Assembly: GCA_026627305.1 (NCBI GenBank)
Contig: JAPNVD010000005.1
Location: forward strand, 1-64,000
Length of the DNA: 64,000 nucleotides
Direction of reading: 5' to 3'
DNA from: Sulfolobaceae archaeon
Lineage (GTDB): Archaea > Thermoproteota > Thermoprotei_A > Sulfolobales > Sulfolobaceae
How positions within the stretch are numbered: the stretch's first letter is position 1; every line of letters starts with the position of its first letter. The translations under genes were made by a program, and so were the position numbers. The notes beneath the pieces were generated by a model, which worked only from the letters and a program-made list of their open reading frames with translations, was not told the DNA's origin and ran no database searches. Below, piece by piece: positions 50,803 through 61,951 of the stretch.

Positions 50803-53385
50803 ATGGAGAAGATCAAAAGTATTTTAGAGTGGAAGGGCGAAAGGGTTGCATATTATCCCCTTTCTCAACTGAAAGAGAGAGGTTATGATATTGATAAATT
50901 ACCATACTCTATAAAGATACTAGTAGAGAATACTTTACGGAATTTGGATGGAAAGAAGGTAACCGAGGATGACCTAGAGGCTATTGCAGGATGGAAGGTT
51001 GGTAAAGAGTTCGCATTCATACCCACTAGAGTCGTGTTGCAAGACTATACCGGTGTTCCACTTTTAGTTGATTTAGCTGCTATGAGGTCTGAGTTCAAGA
51101 GGAGAGGGCTAGATCCTCTAGTTGTAAATCCCCTAATCCCTTCAGACCTAATTATAGATCACTCCGTCCAAGTTGACTATTTCGGTACCACTTATTCATT
51201 AACCCTAAACAAGAAAAAGGAGTATGAAAGGAATATCGAAAGATACAGATTTCTAAAGTGGGCTCAGGGAGCATTTAGAAACTTGAGGATAGTACCACCA
51301 GGCAATGGAATAATCCACCAGATAAATCTAGAATACTTATCGAAAGTTATAGACGTAAGGGAGTTTAACGGAGAGTTAACAGCGTTCCCTGAAATTGTAA
51401 TAGGTACTGATTCTCACACAACGATGGCTGATGGACTTTCAGTATTGGCATGGGGTGTTGGAGGTATTGAAGCGGAAGCGGTAATGTTAGGAGAACCATA
51501 TTATATGGTTGTACCTCAGGTTGTTGGAGTTAAACTTGTGGGTGAGGTTCAAGAGGGTGTTACACCAACAGATATTGTACTCTACATAACTGAAACCCTG
51601 AGGAAGAAAGGTGTTGTGGAGAAATTTGTAGAGTTCTTTGGACCCTCTTTAGGTAATTTATCAGTCCCAGATAGGGCTACTATAAGTAATATGGCACCGG
51701 AATACGGCTCAACAGTCAGCTTCTTCCCCATTGACAAACAAACGTTGAATTATTTAACTGCAACCAACAGGGATGCAGAGATCGTTGAAAAATACGCTAA
51801 AGCACAAGGGTTATTTTATGAGGTAGAGCCCAATTATTCAGAGGTAATCGAAATAGACCTATCAAAAATCGATCCAGCAATAGCAGGTCCAAGAAACCCT
51901 GATGAAAGAGTCCCACTGTCTAGAGTAAAAGAAGAAGTGTCAAAACTATTGAAGGAGAAGAGGAAGAAAGGGAAAATAATAGAGGATGGAAACGTAGTAT
52001 TAGCTGCAATAACTAGCTGTACAAATACTTCAAATCCAACCAATCTGATTGGTGCTGGACTGTTAGCTAAGAAGGCAATTGAACATGGTTTAAGGCAAAA
52101 GCCATACGTAAAGACTAGCTTAACTCCAGGATCTCCGATAGTTGCTGAATATCTAGAGAGGGCTGGATTATTACCATACCTTCAAGCCTTAGGCTTTCAC
52201 ATAGCGGCTTTCGGCTGTGCGACATGTATAGGCAACGCAGGACCATTGATTAAAGAGGTTGAAGAGGACATAAAGCAGAACTCGATAGACGCTTTTGGGA
52301 TAATAAGCGGGAATAGGAACTACGAGGGTAGGATACACCCACTACTGAGGGGAGTATACTTAGCTTCACCTATATTAGTTGTAGCTTATGCATTAGCTGG
52401 CAAAGTAGATATAGACTTCTACAAGGAACCAATAGGTTACGATCCTAATGGTAACCCAGTTTATCTAAAGGATATATGGCCTTCTACCAAGGAGATAAGT
52501 GAATATCTACCCTTGGCATTAAACCCAGAATTTTACAAGGAGAAATACTCTAAGATATTTGAAGGAGACGAGAACTGGAAAGCAATAGATGTCCCACAAA
52601 CTGAGATATATTCCTGGGATGAGAAGTCAACATATATTAGAGAACCGCCATGGTTTGCTAGTGCTGGAAAAGAAGAAGAGCTAAGGGATATAATAGGAGC
52701 TAGAATACTGCTGCTACTAGGGGATAAAGTTAACACTGACCAAATATCTCCTGCCGGTCCTATATCTCCTGATTCGGTTGCAGGAAAATATTTGATGGAA
52801 TTAGGAGTACCTCCAACCGAGCTTAATACATTCGGTGCCAGAAGAGGAAACCACGAAGTGATGTGGAGAGGAGGGTTCTCAAATCCCAAACTCCAGAACC
52901 TCTTAGTTGATAGAATAGGAGGATATACCAAACACTTCCCAGATGGAAAAGTCACGAGCGTTTACGAAGCCGCAATACAGTATATCAAAGAAGGAGTGCC
53001 GTTAGTAATTGTTGCAGGAAAACAGTACGGTAGCGGTAGCTCGAGAGATTGGGCTGCAAAGGTTACGAAATTGTTGGGAGTAAAGGCAGTATTGGCTGAG
53101 AGCTTTGAGAGGATCCATAGGAGTAATTTAGTAGATATGGGAGTCATACCAATAGAGATACCAAACTGGAAACAGTTAGGAATAACTGGAGAAGAGATGA
53201 TAAACATTTACGGAATTAAGGATTTGAAGCCGAGTAAAGAAGTGACGATAGAGGCAATAAAGAGTGATGGAAGCAAGATAACATTTAAGGGTAGGGTTAG
53301 AGTTAATACCGACGTAGAGGTTGAGTATATAAAAGCAGGTGGGATTTTAAACTACGTATTTAATAAACTATCTAGGAATGGTTAA
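50803..53385 (+). CDS. acnA: Aconitate hydratase (AcnA type)
   Basis: VIGTDSHTTMADGLSVLAWGVGGIEAEA, ITSCTNTSNPTN, GCATCIGNAGPL, GSGSSRDWAAKV. Confidence 0.96.
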   Translation: MEKIKSILEWKGERVAYYPLSQLKERGYDIDKLPYSIKILVENTLRNLDGKKVTEDDLEAIAGWKVGKEFAFIPTRVVLQDYTGVPLLVDLAAMRSEFKRRGLDPLVVNPLIPSDLIIDHSVQVDYFGTTYSLTLNKKKEYERNIERYRFLKWAQGAFRNLRIVPPGNGIIHQINLEYLSKVIDVREFNGELTAFPEIVIGTDSHTTMADGLSVLAWGVGGIEAEAVMLGEPYYMVVPQVVGVKLVGEVQEGVTPTDIVLYITETLRKKGVVEKFVEFFGPSLGNLSVPDRATISNMAPEYGSTVSFFPIDKQTLNYLTATNRDAEIVEKYAKAQGLFYEVEPNYSEVIEIDLSKIDPAIAGPRNPDERVPLSRVKEEVSKLLKEKRKKGKIIEDGNVVLAAITSCTNTSNPTNLIGAGLLAKKAIEHGLRQKPYVKTSLTPGSPIVAEYLERAGLLPYLQALGFHIAAFGCATCIGNAGPLIKEVEEDIKQNSIDAFGIISGNRNYEGRIHPLLRGVYLASPILVVAYALAGKVDIDFYKEPIGYDPNGNPVYLKDIWPSTKEISEYLPLALNPEFYKEKYSKIFEGDENWKAIDVPQTEIYSWDEKSTYIREPPWFASAGKEEELRDIIGARILLLLGDKVNTDQISPAGPISPDSVAGKYLMELGVPPTELNTFGARRGNHEVMWRGGFSNPKLQNLLVDRIGGYTKHFPDGKVTSVYEAAIQYIKEGVPLVIVAGKQYGSGSSRDWAAKVTKLLGVKAVLAESFERIHRSNLVDMGVIPIEIPNWKQLGITGEEMINIYGIKDLKPSKEVTIEAIKSDGSKITFKGRVRVNTDVEVEYIKAGGILNYVFNKLSRNG

Positions 53386-54673
53386 AGTAAGGATTAGGGG
53401 TATTTTTTCCACAGCTCTAACTTCAATCCTTTCCAAGTATTTTACTATAGTCCAGCAGTCATTAGAGATAGCTGAAAGGTTTTCATCAGAACAGATATTC
53501 GAGGATTCTGACGTTACCATAAAGGACAATGATGATAAGAGCTATCTAATAGTATTAGGGAGTATAGATATCTCTGATAAGTTGAGGGAGATCTTTAAGA
53601 CTTCAGTCATCTGGAACTCACCAGTCAAGATATATTCGGTAATAGAGGTAAAGGACTGTGAATATAACGGCTATAAAGTAGAACCTTGCCTTGAAGAGGG
53701 AACTGTAATAAAGGCTCCATTTGAAGATAAGGTGATAAGAATTGATGTCCCCAAGGCTGTAAGCAAATACGCGTTTTTATGGAGGTCAGAAAAAGGTGCT
53801 GGAAGGACCTTCTTCTCCGAACATATAAGGGATTACGAGACCAGGACAAAACTGCTCTCAGCTAGCTTACCTTTTAACAGAAAAGGTTATAACGTAAAGT
53901 GGAGAAGCAATGCTAAGTTCTTGGATTTTTCACAACTAAAGGACGAGCTAGAGAAGTTAATGATGAAGTATGAGAACAGGGATTTTAAAGATCAGGGGGA
54001 ATACTTTACCATTGTTATCCCTTCAATGGAGGATAAGTTGGCACTAGATGAAGAGAGAAGAAAAGTGATATTCACCACAAGGTTTCATCACATGCTCAAA
54101 GCAACTTATGGAAAAGAGGTTGATGTTACGGAAGAACAAAAGGTTGAATGTCCTAAAGGGCTAATAAACGACCTGCTAATGAATAAAATAGAGACAATTG
54201 AACACGTAAAGGTTGATGGTGAAATAATACATCTAAAGGGAGGTGAGATGATCGATAGTAAGATTACCGATGACTGTAACTATTACCTGAGGTTGAAGAG
54301 GGTTTTTCACACTAGAGGAGAATACGATGGATTAAACGTAGAAAAAGAGCCAGAGGACTACGATATTTTTTGGCTTTCTTCAAAGGATTGGTATTCTGTT
54401 CATCATTATTTCAGTAAGGATGGAGAGTTAAAAGGGATATACATTAACATATCAACCCCTGCAGAGCTATTCAAAGGCAAGATAAGGTACTTAGATCTAG
54501 AAGTAGATGTTGCAATAACTCCCAACTCAGAGGCGAAAGTTTTAGATAAGGATAAGCTAGAGGAGAAAAGGCAATTAATGGGTCAGGAACTCTATAAAAG
54601 AGCTCAAATCGCATTAGAGGAAGTTTTTAACAAAAGGCTAGAAGAGATAATAAGGGGTAACCTCTATAAATAG
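53378..54673 (+). CDS. FAU-1 family RNA-binding/ribonuclease-like protein (DUF402 region)
   Basis: MVKVRIRGIFSTALTSIL..., GAGRTFFSEH, C-terminal YLDLEVDVAITPNSEAKVLDKDKLEE. Confidence 0.75.
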   Translation: MVKVRIRGIFSTALTSILSKYFTIVQQSLEIAERFSSEQIFEDSDVTIKDNDDKSYLIVLGSIDISDKLREIFKTSVIWNSPVKIYSVIEVKDCEYNGYKVEPCLEEGTVIKAPFEDKVIRIDVPKAVSKYAFLWRSEKGAGRTFFSEHIRDYETRTKLLSASLPFNRKGYNVKWRSNAKFLDFSQLKDELEKLMMKYENRDFKDQGEYFTIVIPSMEDKLALDEERRKVIFTTRFHHMLKATYGKEVDVTEEQKVECPKGLINDLLMNKIETIEHVKVDGEIIHLKGGEMIDSKITDDCNYYLRLKRVFHTRGEYDGLNVEKEPEDYDIFWLSSKDWYSVHHYFSKDGELKGIYINISTPAELFKGKIRYLDLEVDVAITPNSEAKVLDKDKLEEKRQLMGQELYKRAQIALEEVFNKRLEEIIRGNLYK

Positions 54674-54691
54674 TAGATGAGGTGAAGTTGA

Positions 54692-55165
54692 ATGCCTAGA
54701 GAGCTAACCCCTTTAGAGCAATTACAATTGCTAGTTCCAGGTTATAGAGGTTACAAAGCAAAGGATTTAGTTAGACAGGACGATTTCCTTATAAGGAGAA
54801 GTGTTGCAGACAAAATAGAACAGGCTATTTCTGCGATCTCAATGAAGGAGAGTATGATAGCATCTACAGAGCCGTTCTCGCCACAGTTGAAGACTTTAGA
54901 GTTCATACTATCAAACCTTAGACTATTGGAAACCGAAATAATGTCAGCACAGGCTGGTGGTGCAGATATCTATGCCAGATGGAAGATAAACGTTGAAGAG
55001 TTAGATAAAATAGTGAAGCACGATTTGAGCATGATACAGGCTGCACAGAAGATTTTAGATTTAGTAAAGTCTGAAAAGTATGACGAAGTTATGCAAGCGA
55101 TACAGGAATTAAAGAACATTTACTACGACCGGATGAAGTTGTTCTACCCTCCAGAATACAGATAA
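54692..55165 (+). CDS. Hypothetical helical protein upstream of SPFH gene
   Basis: 157-aa helix-rich ORF; co-directional with SPFH gene. Confidence 0.65.
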   Translation: MPRELTPLEQLQLLVPGYRGYKAKDLVRQDDFLIRRSVADKIEQAISAISMKESMIASTEPFSPQLKTLEFILSNLRLLETEIMSAQAGGADIYARWKINVEELDKIVKHDLSMIQAAQKILDLVKSEKYDEVMQAIQELKNIYYDRMKLFYPPEYR

Positions 55166-55225
55166 GGCTATTGTATATTTGTAGAAGCTTTTTATATTCA
55201 ATAAAAGTATGTATTATAGAGAATT

Positions 55226-56107
55226 ATGTCAGTAGGTTTTAGAGGTCAAGTTATATCCACAGAGGATGAAACTACAGGAGCAAGTAAGATGACAGCTGAT
55301 ACAATAATCTACAAGTACCCTAGGGAAGCTATTGGTTCGAAATCAATAATACTTGTACAGCCCACAGAGAGGGCTATAGTAATAATACAAGGGCAAATCG
55401 TAGGAGATTTCCCGCCAGGCACACATAACGTACAAAGCCCAGCAAATCCCGTATCAGCATTTCTAGCGAAATTTAGATATAATCAGCTACCTTATGATAC
55501 TACAGTTTACTTTGTCTCCACTACACGACATGAGGTCAAAGTAACAGGTATAAGTCAAACTGAAGATCTTGTACCAGTGGAGTACGAAACAGCTGCATAC
55601 TTCAGAGTAAATAATCCCTCAGCACTAGTTACTAATGTACAGTTTGGAGGTAACTTCTTCAAAGACGCTGACCTAGCAGTCTATATCTCTCCAATCGTAG
55701 ACCAAGAGGTCAGTTCAGTACTTAACCAGGTGAAGTTGGTAGATATGTACAAAAAATTGGGGGATATCTCTACAGCAGTTACAGCTGCATTAAAACAGTT
55801 CTTAAGCGAGATTGGAATTGATCTTATATCCGTGAGGATGACTAAATTATTGCCCCAAGACCCAGAGTTGAGGAGAATAATACAGTTGAGAGATCTGGGA
55901 ATTGAGATTCACGAAGCGGTGAGATTGGGCTTAGCTAGGGTTTTAGCGGAACAGCAGAACCCAGCATCAGTTAACATGGCTATAGGAGTGCCATATTATC
56001 CTAATTTGACAACACTTGTGAGCTTGCCAGAAGGGCTTACCAGAATCTTCAGTAGCCTAGGAGGCAGAAAAGAAGGGGAGGAAAGTAGTAGTGAGGCAAA
56101 GAAATGA
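55226..56107 (+). CDS. SPFH/Band-7 domain protein (no N-terminal TM)
   Basis: ADTIIYKYPREAIGSKSIILVQPTERAIVIIQGQIVGDFPPGTHNVQSP ... KQFLSEIGIDLISVRMTKLLPQDPELRR. Confidence 0.82.
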   Translation: MSVGFRGQVISTEDETTGASKMTADTIIYKYPREAIGSKSIILVQPTERAIVIIQGQIVGDFPPGTHNVQSPANPVSAFLAKFRYNQLPYDTTVYFVSTTRHEVKVTGISQTEDLVPVEYETAAYFRVNNPSALVTNVQFGGNFFKDADLAVYISPIVDQEVSSVLNQVKLVDMYKKLGDISTAVTAALKQFLSEIGIDLISVRMTKLLPQDPELRRIIQLRDLGIEIHEAVRLGLARVLAEQQNPASVNMAIGVPYYPNLTTLVSLPEGLTRIFSSLGGRKEGEESSSEAKK

Positions 56108-56520
56108 ACAGCAGGATTCTATCTTATAGAATTGCATCCTCCATAGGTTATTCGTTCATCCTAACGATAATAACGGCTATAGTTTCTATAATATTAAAGG
56201 CTTTTTATCCGCCCTTTCCGTTTAACATAGCTCCTTTAGATTTGCTAGTCATTAGCCCTATAGAAGGTGTTATAGAGCTAATTGTAATAGGTCTCTTAGC
56301 GCTCTTCACTTATCCTGTAAGATCGACTATAGAAAGGGCTCCACTAATGCAAGCAAGAACTACAGCTATCTATACCTCAATAGGCTATCTAGCGTTTTCG
56401 TTATTACCTTACGCTATTAGAGTTCCTTATATACAAACATATATAGGATTAGTAATAGCGTTTAACGTATTAAACGGTATTACTGCTGGAGTAGCTACTT
56501 CTATAAGTCTGAAAGAATAA
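56104..56520 (+). CDS. 4-TM membrane protein coupled to SPFH gene
   Basis: ATGA overlap with the SPFH gene; hydrophobic. Confidence 0.65.
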   Translation: MNSRILSYRIASSIGYSFILTIITAIVSIILKAFYPPFPFNIAPLDLLVISPIEGVIELIVIGLLALFTYPVRSTIERAPLMQARTTAIYTSIGYLAFSLLPYAIRVPYIQTYIGLVIAFNVLNGITAGVATSISLKE

Positions 56521-56583
56521 GAAGGGATTAAAAAAGAAAAATAGAAATAAATAATAAAACAACTTTACAAAGTGGAGGGAAAG

Positions 56584-56808
56584 TTACCACCACATATGGA
56601 ACATGCAGAAGCAATGATGAAACATACCGCCAAGGAACCCCATAGGAAATCCTTGATAATAGTTTCCCTCACCGTTATAATAGTACCCATTTGAGTAGCT
56701 AGTAGAAGATGCATTACCCCTGTATGCAATACTAACCACTGAAATTATTACTACTGTTAGGAATATTAGGAGTGCAAACACGAGACCTATAACAATTTTC
56801 TTATTCAT
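56584..56808 (-). CDS. Small single-TM protein with His/Cys/Met-rich C-terminus
   Basis: 74 aa; TM then Tyr/Asn-rich linker and PMGFLGGMFHHCFCMFHMWW C-terminus. Confidence 0.6.
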   Translation of the reverse strand: MNKKIVIGLVFALLIFLTVVIISVVSIAYRGNASSTSYSNGYYYNGEGNYYQGFPMGFLGGMFHHCFCMFHMWW

Positions 56809-57116
56809 GTTTTCACAAGACCATAATTTACGCTATTATTTAAATACCTGATGTACTTTTCATCTAGTTTGATATCATAATATTAATTAATAAAATAGAA
56901 TAAAAGTAAATTATATCAACAATAACAAAAATTTACTTCATCCTTTCGGGGCTTATACTTTGAATATACAAATAAAACTCAAGTTTTAGTAATGTAATTC
57001 AATAATTATGAATTATGTTTATGTTTTAGTTAACGCCGGTTAAAATGAATCCTTTCAATAAATCATATGGAAATTGTTTATAAACTGTTCATAAGTTTAA
57101 CTATGAAAAGATAAAA

Positions 57117-58586
57117 ATGAACAAGCTGTGTAAAGTAAGCTTAATCCTTTTAATAACTGTACTATTTGCAGTATTAACTATAACAAACCTTTCACTACCT
57201 TCAAATCTAGCTGATTACCCTAACGCGTCAGTACCATCTTGGCTGGATACTGGAAGTAACGCATGGATGTTAACAGCAGCTACACTAGTGGGCTTGCAGA
57301 GTGTGCCTGGTGTGGCATTATTTTATGCAGGCCTCACCAAGAAAAAATATGCAATAAATACTGCTCTAATGGTGTTTTACGCTTTTGCAGCTGTTTTAAT
57401 AGTTTGGATAATTGCAGGTTATAATTTTGGATTTGGCAAGTCATCATTAATGATCGATGGTTATGGTATATTTGGCACGCCAACTCCTGCATGGTCTGGA
57501 CTTTATGAAGCTTCACAAGCAGTTTATGGCCCTTCGAGCACTCCTGTAAATATACCGATGGCTACTTTAATATTCTTCCAGTTTGTCTTTGCCGCAATAA
57601 CTCCTGTGCTATTTGTAGGAGGAGTTATGGAGAGGATGAACTTTAAAGCTTGGATGGTATTTGTGCCCCTCTGGTCACTTCTAGTTTATAGCCCAGTTGC
57701 TTATTGGCTATTTGCAGGGGGATGGTTAAACCAGTTAGGTGCAGTAGACTTCAGCGGTGGTTATGTAATACATGTAGATGCTGGAATGGCAGCATTAGCA
57801 GCAGCTATGGCAATAGGCCCTAGGCTTAAATCCGAAATAAAGTTGGAAGCGCATAACCTTCCGCTCATGTTAGCAGGTGCTGGTTTGATCTGGTTAGGAT
57901 GGAACGGTTTCAATGGTGGCGATCCATATGGCGCAACAGTTGATGCCGCTATAGCAGTTTTGAACACGAACTTAGCAGCGGCCTCTAGCGCAATAACATG
58001 GATGTTTATGGATATGTTCTTTTCAGAAAACAAAAAACCCTCATTAGTTGGTGCAGCAACTGGCGCAATAACTGGCTTAGTAGGTATAACTCCAGCCGCA
58101 GGTTATGTTAATGGCTTATATGCAATAGTTATTGGAATTGCTTCCGGTTCAATACCATGGCTTGCCCTTTATAAACTAGAACCAAAGCTTAAGGTTGATG
58201 ACACTTTAGGGGTATTCTCGACCCATGGCATCGCTGGAATCGTTGGAGGACTACTAACCGGCGTATTCGCTGACCCCGCGGTAACAGTTTATATAGACCC
58301 TGGATTGAGAGGTGCGCTTTATGGAAACCTTTATCAGTTAGCTATACAAGCTTTAGCTGCTGCAGTAGTTGTTGTTTATGATTTCGCTATAACCTTTGGA
58401 CTGCTCAAATTGATAGGATTGTTCATACCATTAAGAGCTCCACCAGAGCACTTAGAGGTTGGGGACTATATGATACATGGTGAAGTTGCCTATTCTGATA
58501 TGTTACAACAGATAAAGGCCAAAGAGGAGTTGGTAGAACCAGTACCTACTAGTAAGAAGAAGAATAAAAACGATGAAGAAAAATAA
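57117..58586 (+). CDS. amt: Ammonium transporter
   Basis: [57 protein letters not shown]. Confidence 0.95.
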   Translation: MNKLCKVSLILLITVLFAVLTITNLSLPSNLADYPNASVPSWLDTGSNAWMLTAATLVGLQSVPGVALFYAGLTKKKYAINTALMVFYAFAAVLIVWIIAGYNFGFGKSSLMIDGYGIFGTPTPAWSGLYEASQAVYGPSSTPVNIPMATLIFFQFVFAAITPVLFVGGVMERMNFKAWMVFVPLWSLLVYSPVAYWLFAGGWLNQLGAVDFSGGYVIHVDAGMAALAAAMAIGPRLKSEIKLEAHNLPLMLAGAGLIWLGWNGFNGGDPYGATVDAAIAVLNTNLAAASSAITWMFMDMFFSENKKPSLVGAATGAITGLVGITPAAGYVNGLYAIVIGIASGSIPWLALYKLEPKLKVDDTLGVFSTHGIAGIVGGLLTGVFADPAVTVYIDPGLRGALYGNLYQLAIQALAAAVVVVYDFAITFGLLKLIGLFIPLRAPPEHLEVGDYMIHGEVAYSDMLQQIKAKEELVEPVPTSKKKNKNDEEK

Positions 58587-58641
58587 AATTGAAAAATTCC
58601 CCTTTTTTAAAAGAGAATTACTATTTCAATTCCCTTTTAAC

Positions 58642-60090
58642 TTAGCTTAGATTTATTGAAACTATTTTTGGTTCAGTCATGTTTAAAATGGTATTCCTAA
58701 CCCCTTCTCTACCTCCTACCCCGCTCATCTTTACTCCTCCGAAGGGTAAAGCATCCCATCTAAGTCTAGTGCTATCATTAATCATAACTCCACCAAAGTG
58801 GAGCCTTTTGGCTATATTTAATGCCCTCCTTAAGTCCTTAGTAAATACTGCGGATTGTAAGCCATACTTTGTGGAGTTAGCCATCTCAACTGCTTCATCG
58901 TCATTTGAAAACCTAGCTATTGGAGCTACAGGCCCAAAAACCTCCTCTTGCATTGCTTTTGCGTCTATGGGAACATCCTCAATTACTGTGGGTGAGAAGA
59001 AGAATCCTTTTGTTTTGATTCTAAATCCTCCAAAGGAAACTCTTGCACCTCTATTCATGGCATCTTTTACAAACTCCTCCATTGATTTAACCGCATCCTC
59101 TGAAATCACTGGCCCTACATCAGTAGTCTCATCTAGTGGATCCCCAACCTTTAGCTTCTGTGCAGCCTCTAAGTACTCTTTAACGAACTTCTCGTAAATC
59201 GACTCATGAACGAAGATCCTCTTACCTGCATTACAGTTCTGACCAGCATACTCAAACCTCGCTCTCACAGCTGTTGCAACAGCTCTAGTTAAGTCAGCAT
59301 CTTCTAATACTATTATCGGATCTGAGCCTCCCATCTCCATCATTATACTCTTAGCCTTTGCCACAGCCTTAGATGCTATCCCTAAACCCACAGCAGTTGA
59401 ACCAGTAAAAGTTATTCCTCTAACTTTATCGTTTTCAACTATCTCATCACCAACCTCACTTCCAGAACCTGGTACTACGCTTAACACACCCTTAGGTAAG
59501 CCCGCTTGATAAAGTATCTTTGCCATTTCTAACGCGGAAATAGGTGTTGCACTAGCTGGCTTAACCACTACAGTGTTTCCAGCCGCCAGATTTGGTGCAA
59601 CCTTATGGGCGAAACTATTTACTGGAAAATTGAAGGGAAGTATTGCGCCTACGATACCTATGGGTTCTCTAACCTCCATAACTAGCCTATTCTCATTACC
59701 TGGTGGATACTCATAAGCATCAACCCTGTGAACTTTACCCTCTAGGACAAATCTAGCCTCCTCAGCCGCTATTCTAAACAGGGATATAGCCCTTTGAACC
59801 TCAACTCTAGCATCCCTTATTGGCTTCCCTGATTCAAGTGATAGAGTTCTAGCTAACCTCTCTCTCGAGTTTTCCATAATTTCTGCAACCTTAAGGAGAA
59901 CCTTAGTCCTTTCTCTTAAAGGTAAGTTCGAAAACTCCTTAAAAGCATCTTCTGCAAGGTCTATAGCTCTCCTAACATCTTCCTTACTTGCGGCTTCTAC
60001 AGTGTCTATAACTTCTCCTGTAGCAGGGTTAATTACATTAATTTTCTTCTTACCTTCTACCTCCTCTCCTCCAATAACCATCTTGTACAA
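58642..60090 (-). CDS. NAD(P)-dependent aldehyde dehydrogenase
   Basis: ILPFNFPVNSFAHKVAPNLAAGNTVVVKPA, GSTAVG, MEMGGSDPIIVLEDAD, EYAGQNCNAGKRIFVH. Confidence 0.93.
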   Translation of the reverse strand: MYKMVIGGEEVEGKKKINVINPATGEVIDTVEAASKEDVRRAIDLAEDAFKEFSNLPLRERTKVLLKVAEIMENSRERLARTLSLESGKPIRDARVEVQRAISLFRIAAEEARFVLEGKVHRVDAYEYPPGNENRLVMEVREPIGIVGAILPFNFPVNSFAHKVAPNLAAGNTVVVKPASATPISALEMAKILYQAGLPKGVLSVVPGSGSEVGDEIVENDKVRGITFTGSTAVGLGIASKAVAKAKSIMMEMGGSDPIIVLEDADLTRAVATAVRARFEYAGQNCNAGKRIFVHESIYEKFVKEYLEAAQKLKVGDPLDETTDVGPVISEDAVKSMEEFVKDAMNRGARVSFGGFRIKTKGFFFSPTVIEDVPIDAKAMQEEVFGPVAPIARFSNDDEAVEMANSTKYGLQSAVFTKDLRRALNIAKRLHFGGVMINDSTRLRWDALPFGGVKMSGVGGREGVRNTILNMTEPKIVSINLS

Positions 60091-60187
60091 GCCAGATACA
60101 CTATTTACATTACGGAAGAACAGGAATTTAAATTTTTGATAAGAGAAAAAAGAAGTAGAATAGAAAGAGAGGAAAAATTAACGCTTA

Positions 60188-60433
60188 TTAAGAGGAATTC
60201 TTTGGTTTACCTAATACTGACTCAGGGAAGTGGCTATAAATTATTCCTGCTAGTAATAGTAGAAATACAGCTATGTAACCTACTGCAGCTACTTGTGATC
60301 CAGTCAGCGGTTTTGTTGTCGCGTTATGCGTCACTACAGCAGCGACCACAACCATTAGGATAAATCCTATTATGAAGACTATCTTATATGCTAAATCTAA
60401 TTTGTTTAGATCAATAGTGGATTTTGCCGCCAT
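60188..60433 (-). CDS. Small 2-TM membrane protein downstream of YeeE/YedE
   Basis: 81-aa ORF, 7 nt downstream of the YeeE/YedE gene. Confidence 0.6.
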   Translation of the reverse strand: MAAKSTIDLNKLDLAYKIVFIIGFILMVVVAAVVTHNATTKPLTGSQVAAVGYIAVFLLLLAGIIYSHFPESVLGKPKNSS

Positions 60434-60440
60434 CTTGATC

Positions 60441-61670
60441 TCACCTCTTGCTCTTATAAACGAAATGAGCCGTGATCAACATTGCGGCGAATACAGCCGC
60501 AGTAAACTCTAGACCACTTATAGCCATCTGTAGGTCTCCGCTTAATATGTGTCCAGAGGCGCATCCATCAGCCATCCTAGCGCCGAACAGCATCAAGTAA
60601 GCACCACCAAATGATCCTAGGAACCTCGCTGCTTGACTGTCGCCAAACCTCTCCTTCCAACTAGGCGGTATAATATTTCTGAATGATGTAAACCTCCTGG
60701 TTAAGAACACAGCGGAGAATAATGCACCCATCATTGTACCAATATCGCTATATGGCTCCCAACCTATTCCCTTAAATACTATTTGACTATACTTGAAGTG
60801 TGGGAAGAACAACATTCCGGCAATCCACGAGTCGGTGGTACTCTCACCGAATATCTGATGTAAGAACATTTCTAACACTACAGTTAATCCCACTATACCC
60901 GCAATCATTACCATGAACCATTTTGTAACGTTGCTCTCAGTTGCATAATATTCATTAAGCTTCTTAGCTAGACTGTTTTCAGAGTATGGTAGTGCACCAT
61001 CAGTTAAATACATTGCCGTGTCTCTATGCTTCTCTAGCTCATATGGTGTCATCCTCTTCTCTATTCGCTCTCTTAAACAGCTCCTAACACCACCCTTGTA
61101 TCTTGGCACATAATATGCTATCAAGAACATTATAGCAGCATAAACTAATGAAATTCCAAACAACACTAACTTATTTCCAAACCATGGCTCTATTACAAAC
61201 GCACTTACTTTGGTACCGCCTATTACTAAACTTCCGAAGTTTAGTGTTTTAACTAACCATTGTCCAGCTGGGCTCTGATATAATGCAGTCCAAGTTGCAG
61301 CACCTAATATAGCACCAAATACAGCATAAACAGCATCTCTTCTGCCCTCACCTAGTGCCATCCATATAGAACCAGGGAAGTAACCGCTCAACGCTAAGCC
61401 AACACCAAAAAATATTCCACCTAATCCTACGCCTATTACATACAAAGGCTTAGGACTGAAGTGGAACCCTATTCCTAAGGCGTAAAGTCCATATAGAACA
61501 GGTGTAGATATTGCTAAGCCTAAGGTTATACAGATTAAGAACAGTCTATCCTCCCATTTAGCTAACCTTATTAACGTTTCGGGATTAGCGATACCCCAAA
61601 TCTCAGCTGCTGCTCCTATTATAAATCCTATAAATAGACCAACCCACATAGGTGCAGTATAAGTTATCAT
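60441..61670 (-). CDS. YeeE/YedE (TsuA-like) sulfur-compound transporter
   Basis: [27 protein letters not shown] and [31 protein letters not shown]; duplicated YeeE architecture. Confidence 0.85.
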   Translation of the reverse strand: MITYTAPMWVGLFIGFIIGAAAEIWGIANPETLIRLAKWEDRLFLICITLGLAISTPVLYGLYALGIGFHFSPKPLYVIGVGLGGIFFGVGLALSGYFPGSIWMALGEGRRDAVYAVFGAILGAATWTALYQSPAGQWLVKTLNFGSLVIGGTKVSAFVIEPWFGNKLVLFGISLVYAAIMFLIAYYVPRYKGGVRSCLRERIEKRMTPYELEKHRDTAMYLTDGALPYSENSLAKKLNEYYATESNVTKWFMVMIAGIVGLTVVLEMFLHQIFGESTTDSWIAGMLFFPHFKYSQIVFKGIGWEPYSDIGTMMGALFSAVFLTRRFTSFRNIIPPSWKERFGDSQAARFLGSFGGAYLMLFGARMADGCASGHILSGDLQMAISGLEFTAAVFAAMLITAHFVYKSKR

Positions 61671-61951
61671 TTGGCAATCACTGTGGTAATATTTATTAAT
61701 TAAACAATAAAAAACTATCTATAATAAAAGCTAATAAAATATTAAAAGGTTTATCAAGTAGACAATTTTAAAAATTTGATTCATTTAAATCATATAATAT
61801 AAACAAAGATTATTTTAAATAATAATCAAAACATTCAATATACATTATTTATATCAGTATTATTAAAAAGTATACTGAATGACATTTACTTTATTTCATT
61901 AATCAATTACGAAATAAAATTTTTAAGCCACTTAGATTAAATGAAACCGCT

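Noticed and set aside
52533-52955. 140-aa antisense ORF within aconitase
   Set aside because: Overlaps a strongly conserved coding region on the opposite strand.
58679-59197. 172-aa plus-strand ORF antisense to aldehyde dehydrogenase
   Set aside because: Shadow ORF; the minus-strand ALDH motifs are unequivocal.
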